NCBI GenBank assembly: GCA_036346205.1
Contig: JARFJB010002037.1
Span: 826,501-890,500 of the forward strand
Direction of reading: 5' to 3'
Source: Vesta saturnalis
Taxonomy: Eukaryota > Arthropoda > Insecta > Coleoptera > Lampyridae
DNA: 64,000 nt
Position numbers and translations under genes: made by a program. Shown piece by piece: positions 46,238 through 58,330 of this stretch (position 1 is the first letter of the stretch; the number at the start of each line of letters is the position of its first letter). The notes beneath the pieces were generated by a model that saw only the letters and a list, made by a program, of their open reading frames with translations, did no database searches and was not told the origin of the DNA.

Positions 46238-47103
46238 TGGATGAAAATAGACAAGTAGAGTTAGAAAGTGATTCAGAAAATGAAGCTGTAGATGATCCAG
46301 TTGTAAATAGAGTTGGTGATGAGGCTGTTGATCATCCAGATGAAAATATAATTATTAATGAAGCTGACTTATGTAACGATGATACAATGAGTGTAGGAGA
46401 ACCAGAAGTGATTAATAATAGAGATGGTACAACTGATAATATTGACAGAGTTGGTATATCAGGGCACTGTACAGATGATACAACTGGACCTAATATTGCA
46501 GACCCCACTGCTATGGATTTGGTAGAATCTGCTCTTTCCGATAACATGGCGGAGAATCAAATTGGTGTTGGGGCAAACACCAGTGATATTACTATTGCTA
46601 GTACTTCTGCTTGTATTAATACAAGCCTGTTCAATGAACAGCAGTCTTGTAGTAGAGTAAAAGCAGTAAATGACTGGAGAAACTTTATTGAACCAAAATT
46701 AAAAGCACTACGTAGAAATGAATTTGATATTCACGAATATGGAACCAGGATAATAAATAGTATACCTAATGATGAAATTCTACCCTTTAAGACTTTGGTG
46801 TCTAATGCGAAATCATCAGAAGTTTGTAGATACTTCTTAGCTTCACTTCAATTGGCTAATACATACAACATTGAATTTATAGCTCCTCAAGAAGGGTTAG
46901 TAAACGAAAGTCTACAATTGAAGCTTTTAAGCACAGAACGATACCATGAGCATCTGGATGAGTATGAAGCACCTTCTGAGTATACATTTAGGGAAAAATT
47001 AGCACGAGTAAAGGCAGCCTGTCCGAATGAAGTATTTCATTCCACACCCAAAGTATCAGCATTTAAAAAGTGTTCAAGAAAACGGTTAAGATTATCGTTA
47101 TAA
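46238..47103 (+). CDS. Cap-H2: Condensin II subunit CAP-H2, C-terminal exon
   Basis: Last exon of the host gene, 288 codons to a TAA at 47101-47103. The acceptor CTTTCAG ends at 46237 and the phase (1) fits the donor at 28279. The first 140 residues are acidic linker. The C-terminal 110 match the conserved CAP-H2 end: VNDWRNFIEPKLK, FDIHEYGTRIINS, SSEVCRYFLASLQLANTYN and a LQLKLLSTERYHEHLDEY-like segment, as in vertebrate NCAPH2 (FDIHTYGDQL, EVCRSMLASLQLANDY). CAP-H2 is the kleisin of condensin II: it bridges the SMC2/SMC4 heads and binds CAP-D3 and CAP-G2 in the nucleus. This C-terminal part is the winged-helix region that contacts an SMC head. The kleisin N-terminal domain is not seen in the window. 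Confidence 0.85.
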
Positions 47104-47334
47104 AGAAATTTTAATTTTTATAACTTGTTACAAAAAAAATTTAAATGTTTAAAAATAATTTAATTATATAAAAAATTTTCTACTTAATTTGTTTTTTTTT
47201 TTAAATTAATATTTCATCAAAAAAAAGTTATATCTGGTGTGGAATAACACATGTCTAACTGCTATTTCATGTACTTTCAAAGCTAGTATGATTGCCTTTG
47301 ACCTTGTAGGGTAGAGGGGTTGGAACAGACAGGC

Positions 47335-47925
47335 CTCAGTGATGAATGCGTGAACATGGAATGGCAAGTTGGTACATGGAATGTTACAGGATGTATATGG
47401 GAATGGATATAAAATTATGTATTTAATCGATGAAAAGCAGATTGACATTTTGTATGTACCAGAGACAAAGGCAAAGGGAAGAATCTTGTTGAGATAGATG
47501 ATAGTAGCCTGGCGCTACGATCAGGGGTCGAAATGGAATGCATGATGTAAAGGAGTTGGAGTGAAAGAACGAAAAGGTGTGTTAAACAGTACGAATTGGT
47601 ATCACTCTCGGTAATGTGGATTATAACGAATGTAGAATTTTGTAAGATCTTTTTTATTGTATGTTACTTACCAGCAAATGGAAAGAATGGCCAAGGATAT
47701 GGAGAACGTAATATAAGCCAAGTGAAAGAATAATTTTATTGGGCAATATGAACAGATGGGTGGGTGTACGGAGAGAACATGCAGAAGGCATTCTAGGAAA
47801 GCTTGGAGATTCAAGAGTAAATGGAAATGGTGAACGCTTGGTGAAAATTTTATGTAGAAAAAATTGTTTGTATTTAATACATTGTTTAAACGTGTGTTCA
47901 TAGAGAGGTGAATCTAAAAGCATGA
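47335..47925 (+). pseudogene. LINE endonuclease fragment
   Basis: Plus strand. WQVGTWNVTG near 47361 is the first motif of an AP-like endonuclease. An IDILCVPETKAKG-like segment follows near 47440 (family: IQETK, with the catalytic Glu). Then VCYLPANGKNG near 47660 and ILLGNMNRWVGVRREHAEG near 47730, which match the ..GDFNA..G block in broken form. Many stops. The RT domain does not follow; instead, small RT pieces in both orientations lie at 47945-48420. Confidence 0.65.
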
Positions 47926-47944
47926 TTGACTAGATTGTTTATGA

Positions 47945-48180
47945 TGGCTTGTATCTTTATTACTCTTATATCCCTTTCAGTTTGTTCGTTCCATCTTGCC
48001 TTTGGTCTTCCTCTCCGTCTTCCTTTTCTTTCTAAATGCATGACCATACCATCGTATTCTTTGTGATTTGAATATCCTCACTATATTTTCTTGTTTTAGC
48101 AGTGTATCTATTTCATAATTCATAATTCATCTTATCCTGTCTTTTTCAGGGGCCCATTATTATTCTTACAATTTTCCTTT
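47945..48180 (-). pseudogene. LINE C-terminal fragment, antisense
   Basis: Minus strand. ENIVRIFKSQRIRWYGHAF (near 48100-48040) followed by RKTERKTKGKMERTN corresponds to the IRWYGHV..M and R-rich tail of LINE pol proteins. No more of the ORF is present on this strand. Confidence 0.6.
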
Positions 48181-48195
48181 CGAATACTTTGGGTT

Positions 48196-48430
48196 GAAGG
48201 TAGTAGAATGAGTTGATGAATTTGTGTATTTCAGTAAAATGTGATTGAAGAAGGTAGAATGAATGACGAAATTGAGCGGCGTGTTAATGCGGGAACGAAA
48301 GTAATTGGCAGTATGTAGATCATAAGGAAAAATGAAAGTGTGATCGTGATCTTTCCGTGGAAGTGAGACCACCATGTGAGAATGGATAGATTCAGGAATA
48401 AGTGTAGTGTGTAAAAGACCATGGTAGATT
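48196..48430 (+). pseudogene. LINE RT C-terminal fragment, sense
   Basis: Plus strand. VDEFVYFSKM then, in the next frame, GRMNDEIERRVNAGTKVIGSM and IIRKNE correspond to the region just after the RT fingers/palm (family: EYLG..., DEI..RI..A). Truncated on both sides. Confidence 0.6.
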
Positions 48431-48799
48431 TGTATGAAAGAAGTACACTTTGTTGATTTATTCACATTGAATGAATAAATAAGGATCAATTGACAAAGTA
48501 GATATGTAGGTAAAGTTTTGGGATTACAAGGACGTGTCAGAATCAGTGCTTAAATCTTGTGGAAGCGAAATTATAGGACAATATGGAGAAAAATTATTCA
48601 TTGTAAGTCTAAGGGATTGGATACGTTATGTTTTAATTATGTTGAATAACCATTTAATCTTTCATGTGAAAAATATCGTATATACAATTTATGCATTTAA
48701 AAAGTAATTATTTGGTTTGGCTTCAAGAAACTATAAAGAAATGTTACGTAAAATTCAATTATTTTAAAAAAATATGTCTGCACACTGACCTGTAAGTTG

Positions 48800-49078
48800 A
48801 TCGTTAATTCAGATGTTTAAAAAATTTGAACGTACACTTAAATTCCACCTTAGCAATTTTTTTGCCACAAAATTATGTGTCGCATCAAAAAATTATGTAG
48901 AATGTGATATAGTTTTAAACTATATATTGGTATTTTTATATCTTTGAAATATGCATCAGCTGTAGGGGAAATGAAAACAAGCTTAAATATGAAGTTTCAA
49001 GTATGCACATCTTATCATACCGGAGTTATCGTGGATATTAACATACATCCACACACACACACACATTATGGCAAATCT
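48800..49078 (-). repeat. Interspersed repeat R, copy 1
   Basis: Inverse of 57955-58330. Shared blocks include TATCCACGATA, ATTTAAGCTTGTTTTCATTT and ATATTTCAAAGATATAAAAATACC. A (CA)n tract (49052-49065) at one end pairs with a (GT)n tract in copy 2. Confidence 0.7.
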
Positions 49079-49489
49079 CGGCAAAACTTTAACAAATGTT
49101 ATAAAATGAGGCAATAAACTAATTTAGGAACAGTGAAGAAAATGTTAATTTGATAACCTTCTATACCTACATATGTATGTATAACTTGGAAGGTAAGAAT
49201 TAATCAGTTGTAAGAGTATATAGTAAAATAAACAAGAGCTTAATATGTGCAGCTCACCGAAGCAAACAAGATAGTCTGAATATATGTGAACTAAAAGAAT
49301 TTTATTTGAAGCGGCAAGATTTTTAGCTAATCACACAAAAATGTTTATTTTAGTACATTCACAAATCAAATTTATACTTAACAATATTGTTTGTAGTAGT
49401 TGTGTGTTACTGTGATACTTGTTAGTTAAATCTGTATTTTTCAAGGCAATATTGCTAGTGGTATTTGTAAAAATAGGTATATATATATA

Positions 49490-50753
49490 CAGGGTTATTA
49501 CAAATGATGTTCATGATTTCAAGTGTACATAAATCTAGTTTTATTTATCATACAAAAAAATAAAATCGTTACATTTCAAGAAAAACTCAAGAAGTTTCAT
49601 CCTAGATGCCAAGAATTAGAAATGTTCTACATGGGAACCCCTTGTGATACGACAGATGTTAAGCGTGTAATCAAGCTCTTGCCATACTTTGTTAAGAGTG
49701 TTCAGGTCGATTGTTTCGATGGCTCTGGTAATCTGTTGTTGGATCTCAGGTATGCTTTCTGGTGGTGTATACACTTTCTGTTTGATGTATCCTTACAAGA
49801 AAAAATCACAGGCGGTGATGTCCGGAGATCTTGGAGGCCAGTTCACTTGGACCTGCACAACCGATTCATCTGCCAGGCAGCCGATTTTGAAGTCCAGAAT
49901 GAAGTTTAGGGATTCTTGTTCTAATTTCGGTACAAGCCATTCCGTTATCAAGTCCAAGATTTATTCCATTTATTGTTTGTCCAATAAAGAAAAAAGGTCT
50001 GTACACTTTATTGTAAATGACAGTACAAGACAGATTAACTTTCGGAGTGTAAGTGCTCGATGTAGGTGTGTGGGTTCTCCGAGCTCCATATTATGACATT
50101 ATGTCTGTTCACGTTACCACACAAGTGGGATGTGGCTTCATCACTAAAGACTAAACATTTTACATAGTTTTAATTTTTCATCAATGTCTACATGTTCTCA
50201 TAAAAAGAAAGTCTTAGAACTTTGTCCTTTGGTTTTAATGCTTGAACAAGCTGAAGTTTGTAAGGCTTGAAATTTATACGCTTACGTAAAATTTTCCAAA
50301 CTGTTGACTTTGGTATACCAAGCTGTCTGCTGTATTTAACAGTAGATTTCTGTGGACTTCGCGTAAAACTTTCCCTTACCGACTCTACAGCGTCATCTTA
50401 CTGACGGCCTTCCAGTTGATTTCTTTTTACAAATGCTCCAATTTCTCTTAAAATTCAAGTACCACTTGTGATTGCTAGGAGAATCTTCATTAAATTTGGT
50501 TCTAAAGTGACGTTGCACACTAATAACTTATTGGTTGGTGTGATAATCCAACACATAAAATGCTTTCCTGCCTTCAAATTCAGCCATTACACAATTGACA
50601 ACAATTGACTTTAACAAACAGCTGATACGTACTTAAATCAATGTAAACAAAAATTTATGTTCTTTCCAGTGGTACCAACTGAAATGGTCTTAAAACAGGT
50701 TAATCCAGTAATATTTATAATTGAAATTGGGAACATCATTTGTAATAACCCTG
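49490..50753 (-). mobile_element. Mariner 7, short TIR, complete boundaries
   Basis: 1264 bp, CAGGGTTATTACAAATGATGTTC and its inverse at the other end, TA on both sides (49488-49489, 50754-50755). Size and short TIRs are those of a classic mariner-size element. Transposase on the minus strand is broken. Confidence 0.9.
49600..50586 (-). pseudogene. Mariner 7 transposase
   Basis: Minus strand, start MAEFEGRKAFYVLDYH at 50586. Recognisable blocks: VISVQRHFRTKFNEDSP, CKKKSTGRPSV (50440-50390, with a stop nearby), SLENFT/KFQALQTSACS (damaged helix-turn-helix end), GNVNRHNVIIWSSENPH near 50110, KVYRPFFFIGQT near 50000, and, after a deletion that removes the QDGAPPH region with Asp 2, a block ending in a FFL-type motif and GYIKQKVYTPPESIPEIQQQ (near 49790-49740). 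Several stops. This subfamily has the H-N-V-R-IW-G-S-E-N-P-H signature common to a large insect and crustacean mariner-like group. Confidence 0.8.
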
Positions 50754-50809
50754 TATATAAATATTTTGGCTAAAATCTTATTTAAAAAATTTTTTTTTAC
50801 TTATAGTAT

Positions 50810-51720
50810 TCCCGAACAGGCTAAGATTTGCCTAACGTGCTAAAGCACTCAGGAACACTGGGAGGGCTTAGGGATATTGTTAGGCTGCTGAGAAATGTTT
50901 ATGAATGGCTACCTTAAATTGGCTTAAGTCAAAGTTTGCAGAAAAACAGGAACTGGGTAGTGCATTCCACAATTTGGTCACGTGTGGAAAAATGTAGATT
51001 GCACCCGTTTAGTGTGATAAGATGGAATTTTCAGTGCGTAATTATGGTGTGAATGGGCAAACTAAGTGTTCCTAGTGACACTTGCCATGATAATAGCGAT
51101 AGAACAAGGAAAGAACCGAAACTATGCTCAAGAGACTGTAGGTCAAAAGTCAGAGACTGGTCATTTATAAACCTTATAGCACTTTTTGAATGTGGTTAAC
51201 CATATCAGGGCGTATTGGGGAGCACTGACCCAGAGGTGAGAATTGTATTCCAGATGAGGTCGAATTTGAGCCTTATACAGTAAAAGTTGTTGTGATGTGA
51301 AGTACTGTTTAGATCTATATAGAAATCTCAGTTTACGGACAGCTGTTTTGTTGGCTGACAAAAGGTGGTCAATCCATGAAGGGTTCGATGATACGGACAT
51401 CCCTAACATAAAAATAGAGGTTGAAAACTTGAGATCTAAGCCATTCATATTTACAGCAGGAAATGATCGTTTTTCTTGGCGGACATAAGGCAACACTGGG
51501 TTTTGTCGGCGTTGAACGTGAATAGATTTCTTCCCCACTCAAGGACGCGTTCTAAGTCACTGTTGATTCAGGCTGCCATTTTCACCTTTACATACTGACT
51601 AGGTTTATTGTTGTGGAAAAACTGAGAAGAGAAGAGTGCTGTCATCTGCAAAGCAATGGATCGGGTTAGTTGTTGAGGAAATCATGCAGGTTGGGAAGAT
51701 ATGCTTTGAGAGCAATTATT
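50810..51720 (-). pseudogene. Jockey/CR1-like LINE, RT C-terminal and 3' end
   Basis: Minus strand. The best frame, 51538-51161, has MNGLDLKFSTSIFMLGMSVS, WIDHLLSANKTAVRKLRFLY and LLLYKAQIRPHLEYNSHLW, the conserved post-RT region (GVT... W..H, AS..LG.L.R, ...RP.LEY.S..W) of Jockey and CR1 type elements. The C-terminal tail is traceable in other frames to about 50880 (FPHVTKLWNALPSSCFSANF, DLSQFKVAIHKHF). The RT catalytic part is missing, so it is a typical 5'-truncated copy. Confidence 0.85.
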
Positions 51721-54639
51721 AAATGTAGGATTTAAATTTAAAAAACGCCACAACAAAAGAAAATTATTGATTAACACTGTGATATCGTTGCTTGGCGTTC
51801 TCGTTACTTATGCAAGCTGTGAGAGAATAATGCTCTGGAGGAAAATAAGAAATGTGGGAACACAACGCATTAATGGGTCAAGAAGTTGAAAAATTGATTA
51901 TCACAATAGATAAGTAACATTTAGTTGACCAGAAAGTACTTGTGTAGCGGTTCAAGGACCAATTTTCAAATATTTAAATTTACCGCCGAAATACTTCTTA
52001 ACCTGAATGCACTTTGAAAAAAGATCACAAAAGATGCTAGCTCCCCCTCTCATCTGTCATGTTTGGTTCCGTAAACTGTAATAAATTTAGCAAATGCAAA
52101 ATATTTTAAAGCCAAGAGAAAAGATCCATGCAATTTTGTAGATACTGTTAAAGCTACAGTTTTTTTTGAGCACTTTATTAGATTAAATAAATGTGTGCAA
52201 TTTTAATAATTATTATTGTGTAATCAAAACCAGAGACTTATACTCGCATTTCATATAATGTTAAGAAAATTTTGTATAAAACTTGGATAAACTGCTGTTC
52301 ATAAAGTAGTGACGCTTATAACCATCAGTGTTGGTTATAATAATAATGAATAATAATATGAGATGTAAACGGGTAACTTATGCTGGGTTCGTGCCAATAA
52401 GCCTATCGGGAGTGTATCTCAATTTTAATAATAATGGAAAATCAGTAAATTTTATCACTTTACATTTATTTAATGAAATTTGTTAACTACTGTAACACTC
52501 ATGCTATCCAAATAATTATGGTAATTTTACAATTAAGGTGCACAAAAAGAAATGAATATACGATCGTATAATCTCACATTTTTTCACCGGCTTTCTATTT
52601 TTTTAACTATGACAGATTAAATGGTACAGATCGTTAGTTTATTATAAATTTATTTTTAACAAGTTGAACTTAAATATTACTTGTAATTTTTAAAGTGGAA
52701 AGTATGTAAAATGATAATTCAAAACTAAGCACAGTGATCAAAAAAGCTATAAATTAAATTGAAAGTCAAACAAAACATAAAATCTTAGTTATACTGTTTG
52801 TAATTAAATTAACAAATATTTTGATTTGCGGAATAAAATGGAGAAACACTTATTTGTAGAAGGTTCCGCTCCCAGGTGTTATCCGACATTAACTATGAAA
52901 ATTCCCAAGTATATTGTCCAGTTCTTAATATATATTTTGTTATTAATTAAGTAAAATTCGTCGTTGGCCTTTCCAATGATAATCCTCTAACTACCAGCAT
53001 GCTTTTCAGACAAACTTACACGACTATTAGCATGTTTCCCAAGATTCTGGTCGCTTAGAAATTCAATATTTGGTATCAAATAAATCTGAGACGAGAAGTA
53101 CGGACAAAAGCTAAAGGATTGTAATTAGTTTTGGGTAATTAAAATATATGTAACTTACGCCTTGTTAACAAGACCTTTCAATCAAAATGACTTAATTAAA
53201 GTTTACTAAACTCTTAATAATCAAATCTAAAATTCTATCGTAAGTTGGCGTATACATGTAAAAAATTTAAAAATTGACAATGGAATTGTGTGGAATTAAA
53301 TCGTTACACGCTGCACAAATTTAGTAAAAGCATTGTCCACCAAAACTGTACTGTACAACAATAAAACTGATAATATATGTCTTCAGTCTCTGGAGGTTGA
53401 TAATGTTTTTTTACAAATAGAAACGCATTGAATTGATGAAAATTATTTTAGAAGTTTATTAATGCACTGTTTTTCCATTGTAAAATTTCATTACTAGTCT
53501 TATTACAAAATTCTTCGTTTAGCTCAAAAGACCAAAATTCAATCTTAAATGCCATGATATTAAATTTTAAAACTGCGGAGACTAAGGGGTAAAATATATT
53601 GCGACCAGGTCAACTTGAACATAGCCTGATTAGGGAATTGAATGTAACTACTGATGCTACAACAGTATTCCAGAAATCATTGCAACTACAATCAAAGCAC
53701 ATAAGGAAAAGCCTGCCGACTCAACTCTGATTTGGGCTCACATCACGTAACGATGAACTAAAGAATGCTAATTCTGGTAAAAAATATACTCTGTCTAAAA
53801 AAGGTAACATTTTTAAAGATATCCCTCCAACTTAATCTAGAAACTCACCAAGACTCTCTTTCCAACAGTCATGGACGTAGTGTCATAAATGTTTTGATCC
53901 CATCATTAAACTTATTTACAGTTATCATTATCGATTATGTTGCATGTCAGCAGGTACAAACAGAATTATGTAATGAAATATATAAAAGCTAATATCTTTA
54001 AAATTCGATCTCTTATGCCTTATCATACCAGTAGAGTTGTAACTATTAAAAAATGTTATTTATAACATTACTAAACAGATTTATAATTTAATAGGTCCAC
54101 TATTTAATATAAAGTTGATTAATAAAATTCAATAATAAATATAGAAAAGTTTATGAAACGAAACTTACATTTAAATGAAAGCAATAAGATTAAAGTCTGA
54201 CCAAACTTATAAACAACAATCATATGGTCAGTTTAAATAATAGAAATACAATGTTCAAAACCATTGTTTTGGATTAGTTGAATGTGAAAAAGTACCAGAA
54301 AAATGTAACACTAAAGAAACAGTCCACAGATGAAAATTCTGCTATCCCTTAACATCAATACCTCACATCATAGGAAAAACTGTCACAGATATAAAAAATA
54401 ATTTAGATTTTCAAAATGCAACAAAGGCGAGTGATGCCATCATCGAAGAACAATCTCAACGGGGACTGTATAAACAGTTTTAGTATTTACCATACTAACA
54501 GATTTATTAAATACTGCGTATATCTGACAAACTTGGCATATTTAATTTGGTTTTAGCAGATTATAAAATTAACGTCCTGTGTCTTTCCAAGCAATTAATG
54601 ATTTCAACGTAATTGAATACGTTTATTTTAGGCACTAGG
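51721..54639. other. 2.9 kb without supportable genes
   Basis: AT-rich; only chance ORFs. Nothing further seen. Confidence 0.4.
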
Positions 54640-55160
54640 TAGTTCCTATTTATATGTAATACATTTAGCAAATAACGAAGATATCGATAAGCTTCAATTG
54701 GTACAGAACAGAGCAATGAGATTAATATTAAGCTGCGATAAATATACAAAAATAAGTATTGTGTTAGATAGATTGCTATGGGTAGATGTAGAAAGATTAT
54801 TACTAATTAATTCAGTCACTTTCATAGATGAAATAAAGCTGGGTGTAATGTCAGGATATTTGGCTAACAGAGTGAAAAACTTCAGTGATGTGCACAACTA
54901 TGAAACGAGAGGTAGAAATAATTTCATCTTGGATCATAAGTATACCAAAATGACTCAAAATACTATATTTTTTAATGGTGTTAAGCAACATATTACCAAA
55001 TACACTAAGGGAAATCGAAAATGTGAAATCTTTTGAAAGGAATTTAAAATACTATTATATTAGTGAATTAAATAAATATCTGGTGAGGAACACCATATGC
55101 CTTCCAATCTACAAAATGGAAATTAAAAGATATCAAATAATTTTAATAACATTTTTTTAG
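54640..55160 (+). pseudogene. LINE C-terminal fragment
   Basis: Plus strand, two overlapping frames (54698-55036 and 54975-55160). LQLVQNRAMRLILSCDKYT, VLDRLLWVDVERLLLINSVT, YLANRVKNFSDVHNYETRGR and ENVKSFERNLKYYYI match the tail after the RT of CR1/RTE/Jockey-like LINEs (QNR..R..L..., Y..R, .F...LK.Y). A frameshift near 54980 breaks it. 5' truncated. Confidence 0.75.
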
Positions 55161-55262
55161 GATAATTATGTCTATGTCAAACCGACGTTTAAAACTTTAT
55201 GACAGACAGAGGCTAATAGACATCTAAACGCTAACTTCAATTAAAAGAAATGAAATCACTTT

Positions 55263-57660
55263 AACCCATTTTGTACCGGTTTCATACATATAGGACACCA
55301 AAAATAACAATCTTTATTTCTTGGTTGTAATTCAAAAATGTATTTTTTTTTAAATTTTATATTACTTTGTCATCTTTTAGGAGCAAGATTGTGCCTTTAC
55401 TTTTAAAAATTATTAATAATTATAAACGGAAAAATAATTTACAAGAAAGGTGTTTTTTCTTCGCTTGTCACGCATTTAGTTTACCTTAGTTTTTTTGAAA
55501 ATTCAATAAATTATGTAACTTTTCTGTTCAGAATTCATAAATAGAAAGTTTGTTTGCTGAAACTTCATAGTTTTTTCAAACGTTGATCTTATCATAAACA
55601 GGAATAAATAAGTACAAAATATGATGTCATATTTATAGGACACTGGTCCAATTTGTATACGTTCATACCTTGAATTTACACGTGCAGACTAGATGATTCT
55701 TGCAGAGATTGTTGGTATATAAATTAGAGGCGATGCTCCCTTATTCATTTAGTGCATTTATTGTAAAACATGGCAAGTAAGCGGTTTTTAAGTGTTAAAG
55801 ATATTGAAGCGTTATTCGAAGATGAGGAATTTTATGAACAATTGGAAAATGTGGATAGTGTAGATATAGCTGTTTTGCCACCGAATCCGGATGTTTTAAG
55901 TGATTGTGATGAAGGTGGCGAAAACATAACAGGTGAAAATGAAATCAATGATATTCCTGGAAATATAGAAGTTCAATTACCTACAAGGAACTAATGTTTC
56001 TAATCGTGATGATAATCCTGATACCCAATGTACTCGTAAGACACCTGATAAAAGCTCTTCAACAAGTACAGGTAAAAAGAAATTGACTAATATTACTTCG
56101 CGTTGGCATAAATCTCAGCCATCCTATACAAAGACAATAAGAGAGTCAGTCTGAAAATGAGAAAATTAAAATTATTAGTGCTGAAATACATGATTTATCT
56201 ACTGTACAATTGTTTGAAAAATTTTTCCCCGACGATGTTTATAATTTATTGCAAGAAGAAACGGGAAGATATGCTAATCTGTAAAAAATTTTACTGAATT
56301 TACTGTGACTGTTCAGGAATTAAAAACGTTTATTGGATTTTTAATATTTTATGGTTACCATATTTTACCTTCTGAAAGGCTACATTGGAGTACAGATGAA
56401 GACACCAGAATACAACTTGTAGCAGATGCAATGTCTCAAAATAGATACTTGAAATTGAAATCAGTTTTTCACTGTTGTAATAACAACGAAATTAATTTGA
56501 CTGATAGGTAAATAAAATAACGTATAATAACAATGTGAGACTTCTAACATTATGTGTTTCATTGTTCGTCCACTAATAAATAAAATAAACCAAGCATTTC
56601 AACAATGGGGTACATTTTCTACTCATTTATCAATTGATGAAATGATTGTGAAATACTATGGGCACAATCGTATGAAGCAATTTATACAAGCAAAACCAAT
56701 TCGATTGGGATATAAATTATGGGCGCTATGTAGTTCAGATGAATATTGCTACAAATTTTCTGTTTATACTGGCAAAGATAAAAATGCAACTCCGGGTTTA
56801 CTGCAAGGTTCGCAAGTTATTACAGATCTTTTAGTAATCGTTGAAAATCCTAATGATCATTTGGTATATTTTAATAACTTTTTTACAAACCGTGACATAG
56901 TGATTCATCTAAGCTCAATTGGATTTCGTGCCACAGGTATATGCGTGAAAACAGAACAAATAAATGCCCAGTTTTAAATTCAAAAGAACGAGCATGGCAC
57001 ATTTGGTTATTGATTTGACAAAAATGGTGAAATTTTAATATTAAAAAGGAACAATAACAAATGTGTCACAATTGGTACAAATTTTGACACCATTGAACCA
57101 CTAGATAATGCTTCAAGGTGGTGTAAATCTAAACAACAAAAAAGTCATGTCTCCCAACCTAATGTTATCAAAATGTACAATCAATATATGGGAGGTGTTG
57201 ATCATCATGACTGAATAGTTGGCAAATATGCTATTAGGATTAGAGGCAAAAAATGGTACTGGTCGTTAATTACAAGAATGATCGACATGTCCATAACAAA
57301 TGCATGGATTTTGTACAGAAAAATTCACGGGCCAGGTTCTTTATCTTAGTTAGATTTCCGAAGAAGTCTTGCCACATTTTATTTAAAACAACGTGCATGG
57401 CGTAGTGCTTGATGTTCGATATGATGGAAACAGCCATTGGATAAGACGGAGGGAAAAACAGCGTAGATGCCAATTTCCAAATTGCCAGAAAAAACCTTTG
57501 ACTTTTTGTTCAAAATGCGATGTAACCCTGTGTGTAGAATGTTTTGAACCCTACCATAATTAAAAATAATTTTCATGTGTCGTTAAACCCATACTATTTC
57601 AGATTGCGCATAGTACGTTCATTGTTATAGGGAGTGTAATCTTACTTACATTGTACCAGT
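55263..57660 (+). mobile_element. piggyBac C, nearly complete
   Basis: TTAA at 55261-55264 precedes CCCATTTTGTACCGGTTTCAT. Similar subterminal motifs (GTACCRGTxTCATA) recur near 57652 at the right, next to a TA microsatellite that probably destroyed the right end. Contains a plus-strand transposase. Confidence 0.65.
55770..57560 (+). pseudogene. piggyBac C transposase
   Basis: Plus strand, MASKRFLSVKDIEALFEDEE at 55770, the usual acidic N-terminus with a VDIAVLPP motif. Frames shift near 55995, 56150 and 56285. Core: TVQELKTFIGFLIFYGYHIL, LHWSTDEDTR (56305-56511), then HLSIDEMIVKYYG with catalytic Asp 1 (near 56628), IRLGYKLWALCSSDEY, then VYFNNFFTN near 56865, where the second catalytic Asp is Asn. 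Asp 3 lies in YMGGVDHHD near 57190. The C-terminal zinc tail FCSKCDVTLCVECFEPYH is at 57510-57560. An A/T-rich 40 bp stretch at 56512-56551 may be a small intron (AG/GTAAAT donor). Inactive because of frameshifts and D-to-N. Confidence 0.85.
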
Positions 57661-57661
57661 G

Positions 57662-57663
<2 letters not shown>

Positions 57664-57732
<69 letters not shown>
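57664..57732. repeat. (TA)n microsatellite
   Basis: About 34 TA units next to the right end of piggyBac C; the family's end motif already contains TATATA. Confidence 0.95.
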
Positions 57733-57734
<2 letters not shown>

Positions 57735-57954
57735 CGAAAAAAAATCTGATTATTTTTATCTAATGAAAATAGAATTATAAATGATAATTAGTAACAATTT
57801 GTTTAATATCATTATTATTTTTGGTACTTAATAGGTAACCTACATATACATGTAGGTATAGAAGGTTATGCAATCGACTTTTTTTTCACTTTCGCTAAAT
57901 CAACTTATTAGCTTATTTTACATTTGGCCAAGTTTCGTCAAGATCGGCCATCAT

Positions 57955-58330
57955 GCCTGGAATGTTGTGAGTGTGCGCGGGTGTGTGGGTGCGTGCGCAC
58001 GCGTGGTGTGTGTGTGTGTGTTAGTATCCACGATAGCTCCAGAACGAAAATACCTAAGTACTTGAAATTTTGTATTTAAGCTTGTTTTCATTTGGCTTAG
58101 AGCTGATTAGATTTTGGAAGAAATCTAGCGGCGGACAGGGGTGTTTGTTAAGGGCAGTTATTGGTTTTTATCAAATATTTCTAAAACAGCTGCGTATTTC
58201 AAAGATATAAAAATACCTAGATGTAGACCTTAAACATATCGATTAATTATGTTCTATGCAATTTTTACTTTTTTGCTAAACAAGTATTGCGGTCGAAAAA
58301 AATTAAGTTGCGTTATTTTGATTATGATGA
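57955..58330 (+). repeat. Interspersed repeat R, copy 2
   Basis: Starts in a (GT)-rich tract (57970-58021) followed by TATCCACGATAGCTCC. Shares blocks with 48800-49078 in inverse orientation. This copy has an extra 80 bp (58100-58180). Similarity may continue to 58460. No coding capacity. Confidence 0.7.

Noticed and set aside
46332..46547. Minus-strand ORF inside the CAP-H2 exon
   Set aside because: Antisense of the acidic linker; no independent support.
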